DNA from: Bacteroidales bacterium UBA5515
GTDB taxonomy: Bacteria > Bacteroidota > Bacteroidia > Bacteroidales > P3
NCBI GenBank assembly: GCA_002423895.1
Contig: DIOL01000023.1
Coordinates: 32,032 to 96,031, forward strand
Direction of reading: 5' to 3'
Length of the DNA: 64,000 bases
Of this stretch, positions 16,659-24,662 are shown piece after piece (within the stretch, counting starts at the first letter, position 1; the number at the start of each line of letters is the position of its first letter). The notes under the pieces are model-generated. The model ran no database searches. It was not told the DNA's origin and was given only the letters and a program-made list of their open reading frames with translations. The translations under genes were made by a program, and so were the position numbers.

Positions 16659-17636
16659 ATGGAACAAGAATATAATTACATCCCATTGTCTGAACCAATT
16701 CCAATTACTGACCAGGTTTGGACTGAAGGAACTTTGCCTTTGGTTTGTACAAGTACTTTGGCATATAATCATGAGCCATATATTAGGGAGTGTTTGGATG
16801 GAATATTAATGCAAAAAACAACATTTCCTGTTCAGGTATTGGTACATGAGGATTGTTCAACAGATAGAACCGCAGAGATTTTAAAGGAATACCAAGCAAA
16901 ATACCCTAATCTTATAAAAGTATTCTACGAACCTGAGAATGTATATTCATTAAAAGACCCTGAAGAAAAAAGAAAAAGATTAAATAAATTTTATGATTGG
17001 CGAATTGGCAAGTATATAGCTCTTTGTGAAGGTGATGATTATTGGATAGATCCTTTAAAACTTCAAAAACAAGTTGATTTTTTGGAAGCTAATAAAGACT
17101 TTAGTGCTTGTGTGCATCAAACAAAAGTTGAATATCAAAATAAATATAAAAGTTCGCACATATTCTTTGATTTTAAAAAAAATATTGTGGAATTAAATGA
17201 TCTTATCGGTCCAAGAGTATGTCATACAGCGTCTTTACTTGCAAAAAATGATGTATTTAAAAATAATAATTTACCCTTTGTTTTATCAGGAGATAGATTG
17301 ATTTTTTTGATGCTTATAAGTATAGGTAAAATTAGGTATATTAATGAATGTATGGCAATATATAGGAAAAATTCTTCTAGTTTATCACATAGTGTATCAA
17401 TAAATCAAATGAAACAAGATTTAAATATGATACCTTTTTTAGTAAAAATTATTCCTTCATTTCCAAAGTATAGATATTTATCATTTCTATATTATACAAT
17501 TGCTTTTTATTCGATTAATATCAGTATTAATAATAAATTAAAATACGCTTTGTTAAGCGTATTTTATTCATTCTCATTTTTCCCAGGAAATATAATATAT
17601 ATATATGATAAAATCACAAAAGGTAAAATTAGATAA
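16659..17636 (+). CDS. family 2 glycosyltransferase
   Basis: A 325-residue GT-A protein: VCTSTLAYNHEPYI (nucleotide-binding strand), VLVHEDCSTDRTAEIL and the ALCEGDDYWIDP acidic motif (about 127-138), the pattern of GT2 enzymes with a DDYW motif. It should add a sugar of the repeat unit at the cytoplasmic membrane. The 5' half has ordinary codon use, but from about 17100 the sequence becomes much more A/T-rich, as in the next two genes. Near the end (17540-17565) lies a perfect hairpin followed by little T. The last 32 bp overlap wzy. Confidence 0.85.
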   Translation: MEQEYNYIPLSEPIPITDQVWTEGTLPLVCTSTLAYNHEPYIRECLDGILMQKTTFPVQVLVHEDCSTDRTAEILKEYQAKYPNLIKVFYEPENVYSLKDPEEKRKRLNKFYDWRIGKYIALCEGDDYWIDPLKLQKQVDFLEANKDFSACVHQTKVEYQNKYKSSHIFFDFKKNIVELNDLIGPRVCHTASLLAKNDVFKNNNLPFVLSGDRLIFLMLISIGKIRYINECMAIYRKNSSSLSHSVSINQMKQDLNMIPFLVKIIPSFPKYRYLSFLYYTIAFYSINISINNKLKYALLSVFYSFSFFPGNIIYIYDKITKGKIR

Positions 17637-18837
17637 TTTCCTTTTCCCATTTTTTTTATTTGTGAATTTATATAATCCGATATCAATATATTTATCACTA
17701 TTTTTAAATTTGATTATATTTTTGATGTTAATAAAACGAAGGGGATTGAATAGAACTAAAATTTATAAGGAGGCAACTTTAATTTCATTGATTATAGCCA
17801 TTTTCGTTATTATTACAATGATTGCGAATTATAATTATTCAAATTATGTTTTTCTTAAATATATACGTAATTTAGTTGTTACATTTTTGATTGGTAATAT
17901 TTGTTGGAATATAAATATAAATACGAAAATATTATTAAATTCATTGGGATTAGTATTTGGTTTTCATGTTTGTTTTATCTATTTACAATGGGCTTTTCCT
18001 TCTTTGAATTCTATTATTGCTCCAATATTTAATTTTGATAGAGATATTAGCATGTTTGAATACGTTACAATTAGAAATTTAGGTTTGACAGGTTCTTATG
18101 ACTTTGCTGCTTTAATCTCTATTCTAAGTATTGTTTTTTTTTCATTGCTATATATATCAAAAGCAAAAAATATATATTTTATTTTTGCATTATTATCTTT
18201 TGTATCATGCATCAGAATATCGAGATTAGCAATGATTTTTGGGACTATTATATATTTCACATTAATGTTATACGTAATTAAGAGGATATCATATAAAAAG
18301 AAGTTGTTGCCTATTATTTCATTATTTATTGGGTTGTATATAGTCTTGATTTTGATTTTGCCTATTATTGCTTCAACAACCTCTTTATTTAGTGATTCAA
18401 AATATAATATACATGGAAATGTATCCGAAGGTTATGATTATGGTTTTGGAACAGAAATGGAATTAAAAGGAGATATGCTTTTCTTTCCTGATAATAATTT
18501 GAATTTATTTTTTGGGTATGGTCTTGAACCAATTGATGTTGTTACAAATACTGATATTGGGTATGTTAAAATAATATTTAATATTGGTCTTATAGGATTA
18601 TGGTTAATATTAATGCTGCATTATTTATTAGCGAAAGACGTTATAAGACAAAAACACATAAATAATACTTTTGATAAACAATATAAATTTTTTATTATAG
18701 TGTATTTAATATTAATTCTCTTATTTAATTACAAATTATTACTAATGTATAGTAGAGGAGTGTATGAATTACTGTTAATATTAATTTTTATTCTCCACTC
18801 TAAAATGCTTAAAGAAGATTTAAATTATGAAATGTAG
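17605..18837 (+). CDS. Wzy-like polysaccharide polymerase
   Basis: A 410-residue, very hydrophobic protein with about 10 to 12 membrane segments and a larger polar loop around residues 255-310 (SDSKYNIHGNVSEGYDYGFG), the layout of O-antigen polymerases and ligases. Sequence motifs are weak in this family, so the call rests on topology, length and the position between glycosyltransferase genes. It would polymerise repeat units in the periplasm. It overlaps the genes on both sides (32 bp and 11 bp). Confidence 0.72.
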   Translation: MIKSQKVKLDNFLFPFFLFVNLYNPISIYLSLFLNLIIFLMLIKRRGLNRTKIYKEATLISLIIAIFVIITMIANYNYSNYVFLKYIRNLVVTFLIGNICWNININTKILLNSLGLVFGFHVCFIYLQWAFPSLNSIIAPIFNFDRDISMFEYVTIRNLGLTGSYDFAALISILSIVFFSLLYISKAKNIYFIFALLSFVSCIRISRLAMIFGTIIYFTLMLYVIKRISYKKKLLPIISLFIGLYIVLILILPIIASTTSLFSDSKYNIHGNVSEGYDYGFGTEMELKGDMLFFPDNNLNLFFGYGLEPIDVVTNTDIGYVKIIFNIGLIGLWLILMLHYLLAKDVIRQKHINNTFDKQYKFFIIVYLILILLFNYKLLLMYSRGVYELLLILIFILHSKMLKEDLNYEM

Positions 18838-19645
18838 TTTTGTTTTTGTCAATTACAATAATTCGCAATTAACAATTAATTGCTTGAATTCAATAATTAA
18901 AAATAATAACTATGAAAGAATAGTTATTGTTGATAATAATTCAAATGAAAATGAGATAGAGATTTTAAATAAATTTATTGATGAATATGAATATAATGAT
19001 ATAATTGTAATTAGAAATGAGTGTAATGTTGGTTATTTCCCAGGATTAAATATTGGGATTAAAAATATAGATGTACATTTAAATGATTATGTTGTAATAG
19101 GTAATAATGATTTAGTTTTTAATAGTTCTTTTTTTGATGAGATTAGAAAATTAAAATGTGAGAAAAATGTATTTGTTATTTCACCTGATATAATTAAGAA
19201 TAATTCTATTCATCAAAATCCTTATCTTATTAAAGAATACAGTCTATTGAGGAAGATAATTTATAGATTATATTATTCTAATTATGTTTTAGCTAAATTG
19301 ATTTTGTTGATAACTGATATTTTAAATTTTCAAAAGTCAGAAAAAAATCGAAAGAATTTCGATGTGGAACAATATGTTAATGCAGGACATGGGTCTTGTT
19401 ATATTTTAACTAAAAATTATTTTGATTTTTTTGACCAATTACCATCTGAATCATTTTTATTTGGAGAAGAAATTCTTTTAGGGAATCAAGTATTAAGTCA
19501 AAACGGGAAAATATTATATACTCCTAAGCTAAAAGTATTTCATAATGAACATTCCACAATGAATAAATATTCTTTTTTGAGAACATATAAATATCAACGT
19601 GAAGCATATAAATTATGTTCGAAACTAAAATATCTTAATCAATAA
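18827..19645 (+). CDS. family 2 glycosyltransferase (rhamnosyltransferase-like)
   Basis: A 272-residue GT2 protein: SFVFVNYNNSQLT (N-terminal strand), IVIVDNNSNENE (donor-binding aspartate), NVGYFPGLNIGI and VIGNNDLVF as the metal-binding NDD-like motif, then AGHGSCYIL. The NxGxxxGxNxGI pattern is typical of rhamnosyltransferase-like enzymes, but the donor cannot be fixed. Strongly A/T-rich, like wzy before it. Confidence 0.82.
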   Translation: MKCSFVFVNYNNSQLTINCLNSIIKNNNYERIVIVDNNSNENEIEILNKFIDEYEYNDIIVIRNECNVGYFPGLNIGIKNIDVHLNDYVVIGNNDLVFNSSFFDEIRKLKCEKNVFVISPDIIKNNSIHQNPYLIKEYSLLRKIIYRLYYSNYVLAKLILLITDILNFQKSEKNRKNFDVEQYVNAGHGSCYILTKNYFDFFDQLPSESFLFGEEILLGNQVLSQNGKILYTPKLKVFHNEHSTMNKYSFLRTYKYQREAYKLCSKLKYLNQ

Positions 19646-19730
19646 TCGATTAAATATATGATATATTATTTTTTACTTTTATTCATTATCTACTTTCTAT
19701 ATAATATATTAAGTGAGAAATTAAAAAATT

Positions 19731-20720
19731 ATGCTTTCTGTAATAGTTCCAATTTATAATGAGGAAAAATATATTGAACATTGTATTCAGTCTATTTTAG
19801 AACAGGATTATCCAAAGGATGCTTTGGAGGTTTTGTTTGTTGATGGAATGAGTAATGATAATACTCGTAGTATTATTTCTTCTTATTCTGAAATGTATCC
19901 TTTTATTTTTCTTTTAGATAATCCCAACAGGATTGTTCCTTATGCAATGAATATTGGTATTAAGGCTGCAAAGGGTGATATAATAATGCGTTTGGATGCT
20001 CATTCATTTTATCAAAAGGATTATTTTTCAGTTTTAACAAAAAGATTAAGTGAATTAGGTGCTGATAATGTCGGAGTGGTTTGCAAGACTGATGTTTTAA
20101 ATAAAACTCCTAAAACTCTTGCTATTCGTGAGGTTTTGGGTAATAAATTTGGTGTTGGAAATTCAACTTTTAGAATAGGAGTAAATGAGGTTAAAGAAGT
20201 TGATACTGTTCCTTTTGGTTGTTGGAGAAGAGATGTTTTTGAAAAATATGGATTGTATGATGTGAGAATAGTGAGAAATCAAGATATAGAATTAAATAAA
20301 AGAATAATTAATGGAGGAGGAAAGATATTTATTGTACCTGATACTTATTGTACTTATTTAGCAAGAGAAACATATAGAGGTTTATCAAAAAATAATTATG
20401 CAAATGGGAAATGGAACATTCTTACTGTATATTATACTAATCAGCTAAAATCATTATCTCTTAGACATTTTATACCTTTCCTATTCTTACTTTCTTTAAT
20501 AATACCTTTGCTACTATCTTTGATTTATTTACCTTTTATTATTCTTTCTATCTTATCGCTTCTATTATATCTATTAGCCTTGGGTATGATTAGCATTAAA
20601 TTAAGCTTATCAAAGAAACTAAACTTCTTTTATTTACTCGCTTCATTTATTACTTTGCATTTATCTTATGGCTATGGTTCTTTAGTTGGATTAATTAAAT
20701 TGCCATTTATAAAGAGATAA
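19731..20720 (+). CDS. ExoA-like family 2 glycosyltransferase with membrane tail
   Basis: A 329-residue protein: a GT2 domain (SVIVPIYNEEKYIE, LFVDGMSNDNTR, IIMRLDAHSFY with the DxH-type metal motif) followed by two to three hydrophobic segments after residue 240. This layout is that of succinoglycan-type ExoA glycosyltransferases. Codon use changes here toward third-position T (GGT, GCT, CTT), as in the genes that follow up to 24537, in contrast with A-rich 8148-16625, which suggests a recombination joint between the two halves of the locus. Confidence 0.85.
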   Translation: MLSVIVPIYNEEKYIEHCIQSILEQDYPKDALEVLFVDGMSNDNTRSIISSYSEMYPFIFLLDNPNRIVPYAMNIGIKAAKGDIIMRLDAHSFYQKDYFSVLTKRLSELGADNVGVVCKTDVLNKTPKTLAIREVLGNKFGVGNSTFRIGVNEVKEVDTVPFGCWRRDVFEKYGLYDVRIVRNQDIELNKRIINGGGKIFIVPDTYCTYLARETYRGLSKNNYANGKWNILTVYYTNQLKSLSLRHFIPFLFLLSLIIPLLLSLIYLPFIILSILSLLLYLLALGMISIKLSLSKKLNFFYLLASFITLHLSYGYGSLVGLIKLPFIKR

Positions 20721-20760
20721 TTTGTTCTTTGTTTTATCAATGTATTAATATTAATCTATT

Positions 20761-21951
20761 ATGAATTACCAAGATTTTGTAAGTTTCGTTAGGGAAACTT
20801 TTAATGATAAGGAAGGGTTTATTATCCTTCATGACCCTCGTTTTATTGGGAATGAGAGAAAGTATTTGCTTGATGCTATGGATTCGAATTTTGTTTCGAG
20901 TGTAGGTGAATATGTGAATAAGTTTGAGAAGGCTGTTGCTGAATTTACAGGGAGTAAATATGCTGTTGCTGCTGTTAATGGTACTTCGGCTTTACATATT
21001 TGTATGCTTTTGGCAGGTGTTCGTCCTGGTGAGGAGGTTATTACTCAACCTGTATCTTTTATTGCTACTTGTAATGCTATAACTTATACTGGTGCAAATC
21101 CTGTTTTTGTGGATGTGAGTAAAAGAACTATGGGTATGTGTCCAGTTAAGCTTGAGGAGTTTTTGAAAGAGAATGTTAAAAAAGGTGCTGATGGTTTTTC
21201 TTATAATAATAAGACTGGTAAGCGTTTTGCTGCTGTTGTTCCTATGCATACCTTCGGTCATCCTTGTGAGATTGACGCAATTGCTGATATTTGCCAGAGG
21301 TATAATATTCCTTTGGTAGAAGATGCTGCTGAAAGTATTGGCTCTTATTATAAGGGTAAGCATACTGGTTTGTTTGGTAAGCTTAGTGCCTTAAGTTTTA
21401 ATGGTAATAAGGTTATTACTACTGGTGGTGGTGGTATGATTTTGACTGATGATGAAGAGTTGGCAAAAAGAGCTAAGCATATTACTACTACTGCTAAGGT
21501 TCCTCATCGTTGGGAATATAATCATGATTATACTGCTTATAATTATCGTTTAACTAATCTTGCTGCTGCTTTAGGTCTTGGTCAGATTGAACAATGTGAG
21601 TTCTTTATTCAAGAAAAACGTAAGCTAACGGATAAGTATATTACTTTCTTTAAGGATAATAAAGATATTGAGTTTTTTGTTGAACCTAATGATTCCCGTT
21701 CTAATTATTGGCTTAATGCTGTTATTCTAAAGGATAGAGAAGCAAGAGACGAGTTTCTTACCTATACTAATGAAAAAGGAATTATGACCCGTCCAATATG
21801 GGTGTTGAATAATAAACTTGATATGTATAAGGGTTGTCAATGTGGTGACCTCTCAAATTCAGAATGGTTGGAAGATAGAGTAGTCAATATTCCAAGTACT
21901 GTTATTATTCCTAATTACTACGAAAACGTAAAGAAGAAGCTTTATTACTAA
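20761..21951 (+). CDS. LegC-like UDP-4-keto-sugar aminotransferase
   Basis: A 396-residue DegT-family aminotransferase. The PLP lysine is K217 in SFNGNKVITTGGGG, cofactor contacts lie in VEDAAESIGS (about 186-195), and VNGTSALHI marks the phosphate site. The pattern fits the LegC group, which aminates UDP-2-acetamido-4-keto-2,4,6-trideoxyhexose. The matching 4,6-dehydratase is the next gene (22066), so the pair should give UDP-4-amino-4,6-dideoxy-GlcNAc, a bacillosamine- or QuiNAc4N-type sugar. Confidence 0.87.
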   Translation: MNYQDFVSFVRETFNDKEGFIILHDPRFIGNERKYLLDAMDSNFVSSVGEYVNKFEKAVAEFTGSKYAVAAVNGTSALHICMLLAGVRPGEEVITQPVSFIATCNAITYTGANPVFVDVSKRTMGMCPVKLEEFLKENVKKGADGFSYNNKTGKRFAAVVPMHTFGHPCEIDAIADICQRYNIPLVEDAAESIGSYYKGKHTGLFGKLSALSFNGNKVITTGGGGMILTDDEELAKRAKHITTTAKVPHRWEYNHDYTAYNYRLTNLAAALGLGQIEQCEFFIQEKRKLTDKYITFFKDNKDIEFFVEPNDSRSNYWLNAVILKDREARDEFLTYTNEKGIMTRPIWVLNNKLDMYKGCQCGDLSNSEWLEDRVVNIPSTVIIPNYYENVKKKLYY

Positions 21952-21957
21952 TCTTAA

Positions 21958-22050
21958 TCAGAATCAGGATTATGGAGGATTGTTAGGATTTTCAGGATTT
22001 TGCTTGATTAATCCTATTAATCCAATAATTTTGTTAATCCTGATTCAGAC
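21958..22050. repeat. dispersed repeat family A, copy 3
   Basis: Best-preserved copy: left arm TCAGAATCAGGATT (21958-21971), right arm AATCCTGATTCAGAC (22036-22050), so the ends form an inverted pair. It stops 15 bp before the ATG at 22066. Confidence 0.8.
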
Positions 22051-22065
22051 AAAAATTATATTATT

Positions 22066-23274
22066 ATGATAAACGTAAATAATTTTATTGCAAAACATAT
22101 TACTCATCGTTCGGAGAGTATGTTTTTGAAAGATATTGAGAAAAATAGAGCGGAGTTAACTAAGGAGATTGAGGGTAGGAGTGTTTTGGTTATTGGTGGG
22201 GCTGGGACTATCGGTTCTTCTTATATTCGTGCTATTTTGCCTTTTAAGCCAAGTAAATTGGTTGTTGTGGATATTTCGGAGAATGGTTTAACTGAGCTTA
22301 CTCGTGATCTTCGTTCTACTTATGGTATGTTTGTTCCTGAGGATTATAGAACTTATCCACTTAGTTTTGCCGATCCTATTTTTGAGAAGATTTTTAGGAA
22401 AGAGGGTGGTTTTGATATTGTGGCTAATTTTTCTGCTCATAAACATGTTAGGAGTGAGAAGGATAATTTTTCGGTTGAGGCTTTGATTGAAAATAATGTT
22501 TTAAAGGCTCGCAGACTTATGGAGTTGTTAGCTGAGTTTACTCCTAAGCATTTCTTCTGTGTTTCGACCGATAAGGCTGCTAATCCTGTAAATATAATGG
22601 GTTGTAGTAAGAAGGTTATGGAGGAAATGATTATGTCTTATTCTAATAAGTTTAAGGTTTCTACTGCTCGATTTGCTAATGTTGCTTTCTCTAATGGTTC
22701 TTTGCTTGCTGGTTTTATTGATAGATTAATGAAACGCCAGCCTTTAAGTTCTCCAAGTGATGTTAAGCGTTATTTTGTTTCTCCTGATGAGAGTGGTCAA
22801 ATTTGTATGTTGGCTTGTATATTAGGTAAAACTGGTGAAATATTTTTCCCAAAGTTGGGTGAAGAACAGATGATGACTTTCTCTTCTATTGCTGATAGGT
22901 TCTTGGAGGATTTGGGTTATAAAGTAAAATATTGCAAGAGTGAGGAAGAAGCAAGAAAATTTGCTTTTGAGATGGGTGAAGATTCTATGGAATATCCTGT
23001 TTATTATTTCTCAAGCGATACTACTGGAGAAAAAGGTTTTGAAGAGTTTTATATTGAGGGAGAAAAGCTTAATATGGAAAGGTTTTCTTCATTAGGTGTG
23101 ATTGAGGATTATTCTATTCGACCAGAAGCAGAATTAAAAGAGTTCTTTTCTAAAATGACTGCACTTTTCGAAAGAAAGGATTTTGAAAAAAAGGATGTGG
23201 TGGAATTATTAAAAGAGTTTATCCCTAACTTTGAGCATGAGGAAAAAGGGAAAAATCTAGACTCAAAAATGTGA
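22066..23274 (+). CDS. UDP-GlcNAc 4,6-dehydratase (LegB/CapD-like)
   Basis: A 402-residue soluble dehydratase: NAD-binding VIGGAGTIGSSYI (about 42-54), then SAHKHVRSEKD and VSTDKAANPVNIMGCSKK, the CapD/FlaA1 active-site segments. There are no membrane helices, so it is the short form. It converts UDP-GlcNAc to the 4-keto-6-deoxy sugar used by the LegC-like enzyme at 20761. The last codons run into a family A repeat. Confidence 0.88.
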   Translation: MINVNNFIAKHITHRSESMFLKDIEKNRAELTKEIEGRSVLVIGGAGTIGSSYIRAILPFKPSKLVVVDISENGLTELTRDLRSTYGMFVPEDYRTYPLSFADPIFEKIFRKEGGFDIVANFSAHKHVRSEKDNFSVEALIENNVLKARRLMELLAEFTPKHFFCVSTDKAANPVNIMGCSKKVMEEMIMSYSNKFKVSTARFANVAFSNGSLLAGFIDRLMKRQPLSSPSDVKRYFVSPDESGQICMLACILGKTGEIFFPKLGEEQMMTFSSIADRFLEDLGYKVKYCKSEEEARKFAFEMGEDSMEYPVYYFSSDTTGEKGFEEFYIEGEKLNMERFSSLGVIEDYSIRPEAELKEFFSKMTALFERKDFEKKDVVELLKEFIPNFEHEEKGKNLDSKM

Positions 23275-23358
23275 TCTTGATTTGCTTGATTTTGGGATTT
23301 CCTTGATTATTCTAAAAAAAATCATGCAAATTAAAATCCTATAAATCCTGATTCAGAC
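23275..23358. repeat. dispersed repeat family A, copy 4 (left flank of GxxExxY gene)
   Basis: About 84 bp, CTTGATTTGCTTGATTTT to AATCCTGATTCAGAC. The copy at 23760-23843 is a direct repeat of it over the full length, and the GxxExxY gene lies exactly between them. It ends 20 bp before the ATG at 23379. Confidence 0.8.
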
Positions 23359-23378
23359 GAAAGAAAAAATTATTAATA

Positions 23379-23765
23379 ATGAATGATTTTGAGGAATTAA
23401 CATATTTGATTAATGGTTGTGCAATGAGGGTTCATAATACTTTAGGTAATGGATTTCAAGAAGTAATTTATCAAAGATGTTTGTCAATAGAATTAGATAA
23501 ATCAGGAATAGAGCATAAAAGAGAAATAGAGCAGAAGATTTACTATAATGATGTTGAAGTTGGAACAAGAAGAGTTGATTTTATTATTAAAGATAAAATA
23601 ATCATTGAATTAAAAGCTTTAAGTAATCTTGAAGATATACATATAGCTCAAATAAAAAATTATTTAGTTGCTTATAATTTGCCGATAGGTTTATTAATTA
23701 ATTTTGGAGCAAGAAGTTTACAATTTAAAAAGATATATAATAATAAATTCATTCAAAAATCTTGA
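23379..23765 (+). CDS. GxxExxY protein
   Basis: A 128-residue protein of the GxxExxY family: the name motif GFQEVIY is at about 28-34, and VDFIIKDKIIIELKAL (about 66-81) looks like a PD-(D/E)xK nuclease core (D, then E-x-K). Biochemical function is not established. It interrupts the polysaccharide genes and is bracketed by 84-bp direct repeats, so it looks like a passenger. A second, broken copy lies at 34737-35122, also between repeats. Confidence 0.88.
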   Translation: MNDFEELTYLINGCAMRVHNTLGNGFQEVIYQRCLSIELDKSGIEHKREIEQKIYYNDVEVGTRRVDFIIKDKIIIELKALSNLEDIHIAQIKNYLVAYNLPIGLLINFGARSLQFKKIYNNKFIQKS

Positions 23766-23843
23766 TTTGTTTGATTTTGAGATTATTTTGATTATCCAAA
23801 TGAATCATGCTAATCCTATAATCCCATAAATCCTGATTCAGAC
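23760..23843. repeat. dispersed repeat family A, copy 5 (right flank of GxxExxY gene)
   Basis: Direct repeat of 23275-23358. It overlaps the last codons of the GxxExxY gene and ends 16 bp before the ATG at 23860. Confidence 0.8.
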
Positions 23844-23859
23844 TAATAAATAGTATGTT

Positions 23860-24537
23860 ATGATTTATAAAGTAATAAAGCGTTTATTTGATTTTGCAAT
23901 GTCTTTGTTGGCATTGTTGGTTCTTTCTCCTCTTTTAATTCCGGTTATTATCGGTTTGCTTTTGACTGGGGAGCATTATGTTTTCTATTTTCAGGAACGT
24001 ATAGGTAAGGGAGGTAAGCCTTTTAAGATTTGGAAGTTTGCAACTATGCTTAAGAATAGTCCTAATATTGGTACTGGTACTATTACTACAAGAAATGATC
24101 CTCGTGTTTTACCTATGGGTGGTTTTCTTCGTAAGACTAAGATTAATGAGATACCTCAATTGATTAATATATTGATTGGAAATATGTCTATTATTGGTCC
24201 TCGTCCTTTGGTGAAAAAGGGTTACGAGTTATATTCTGAAGATGTTAAGGCTTGTATCTCTAAAATGACTCCAGGTCTTTCAGGAATTGGTTCAGTAATC
24301 TTTAGAGATGAAGAGTTTTATGTTTCTCAGGCAAAGGATCCAGTAGAATTCAGCAAACAATATATTCAACCTCATAAAGGTGAGTTAGAGAAGTGGTATT
24401 TTAATAATCGCTCTCTATATGTTGATTTTATGATTATTTTTTTAACTGTTTGGGTAATCATTTTTCCAAAGAGTGATTTGGTTTATAAAGTTTTTCCTTC
24501 GCTTCCTCGTTTGGACGAGTCAATTTTTAAATTGTAA
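23860..24537 (+). CDS. PglC/WcaJ-like priming sugar transferase
   Basis: A 225-residue monotopic phosphoglycosyl transferase: one N-terminal membrane segment (about 12-35), FKIWKFATM, NDPRVLPMGGFLRKTKINE, and MSIIGPRPLVKKG. It transfers a sugar-phosphate from a UDP-sugar, here plausibly the UDP-diamino sugar from 20761/22066, to undecaprenyl phosphate. The position of the catalytic Asp of the PglC Asp-Glu dyad is N96 (INEIPQ). The last 194 bp (from 24344) are repeated at 28930-29126 after the inserted operon. Confidence 0.88.
   Translation: MIYKVIKRLFDFAMSLLALLVLSPLLIPVIIGLLLTGEHYVFYFQERIGKGGKPFKIWKFATMLKNSPNIGTGTITTRNDPRVLPMGGFLRKTKINEIPQLINILIGNMSIIGPRPLVKKGYELYSEDVKACISKMTPGLSGIGSVIFRDEEFYVSQAKDPVEFSKQYIQPHKGELEKWYFNNRSLYVDFMIIFLTVWVIIFPKSDLVYKVFPSLPRLDESIFKL
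24344..24537. repeat. long direct repeat, left copy (3' end of sugar transferase gene)
   Basis: Starts at TAGAATTCAGCA. The second copy at 28930-29126 begins with the same word and is about 90% identical up to the last 15 codons, then diverges. Upstream of these points there is no similarity, so the boundary is sharp. Confidence 0.9.
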
Positions 24538-24662
24538 TTTTTAAATAGTTTTGATAATAGATTTTTTCATCAATCAATAATATATATATATATATACCAA
24601 CTAATAAGAATAAAAAAGATAAACCTCTTGTGATAGAATAGATAAATAAATTACAGATAAAC

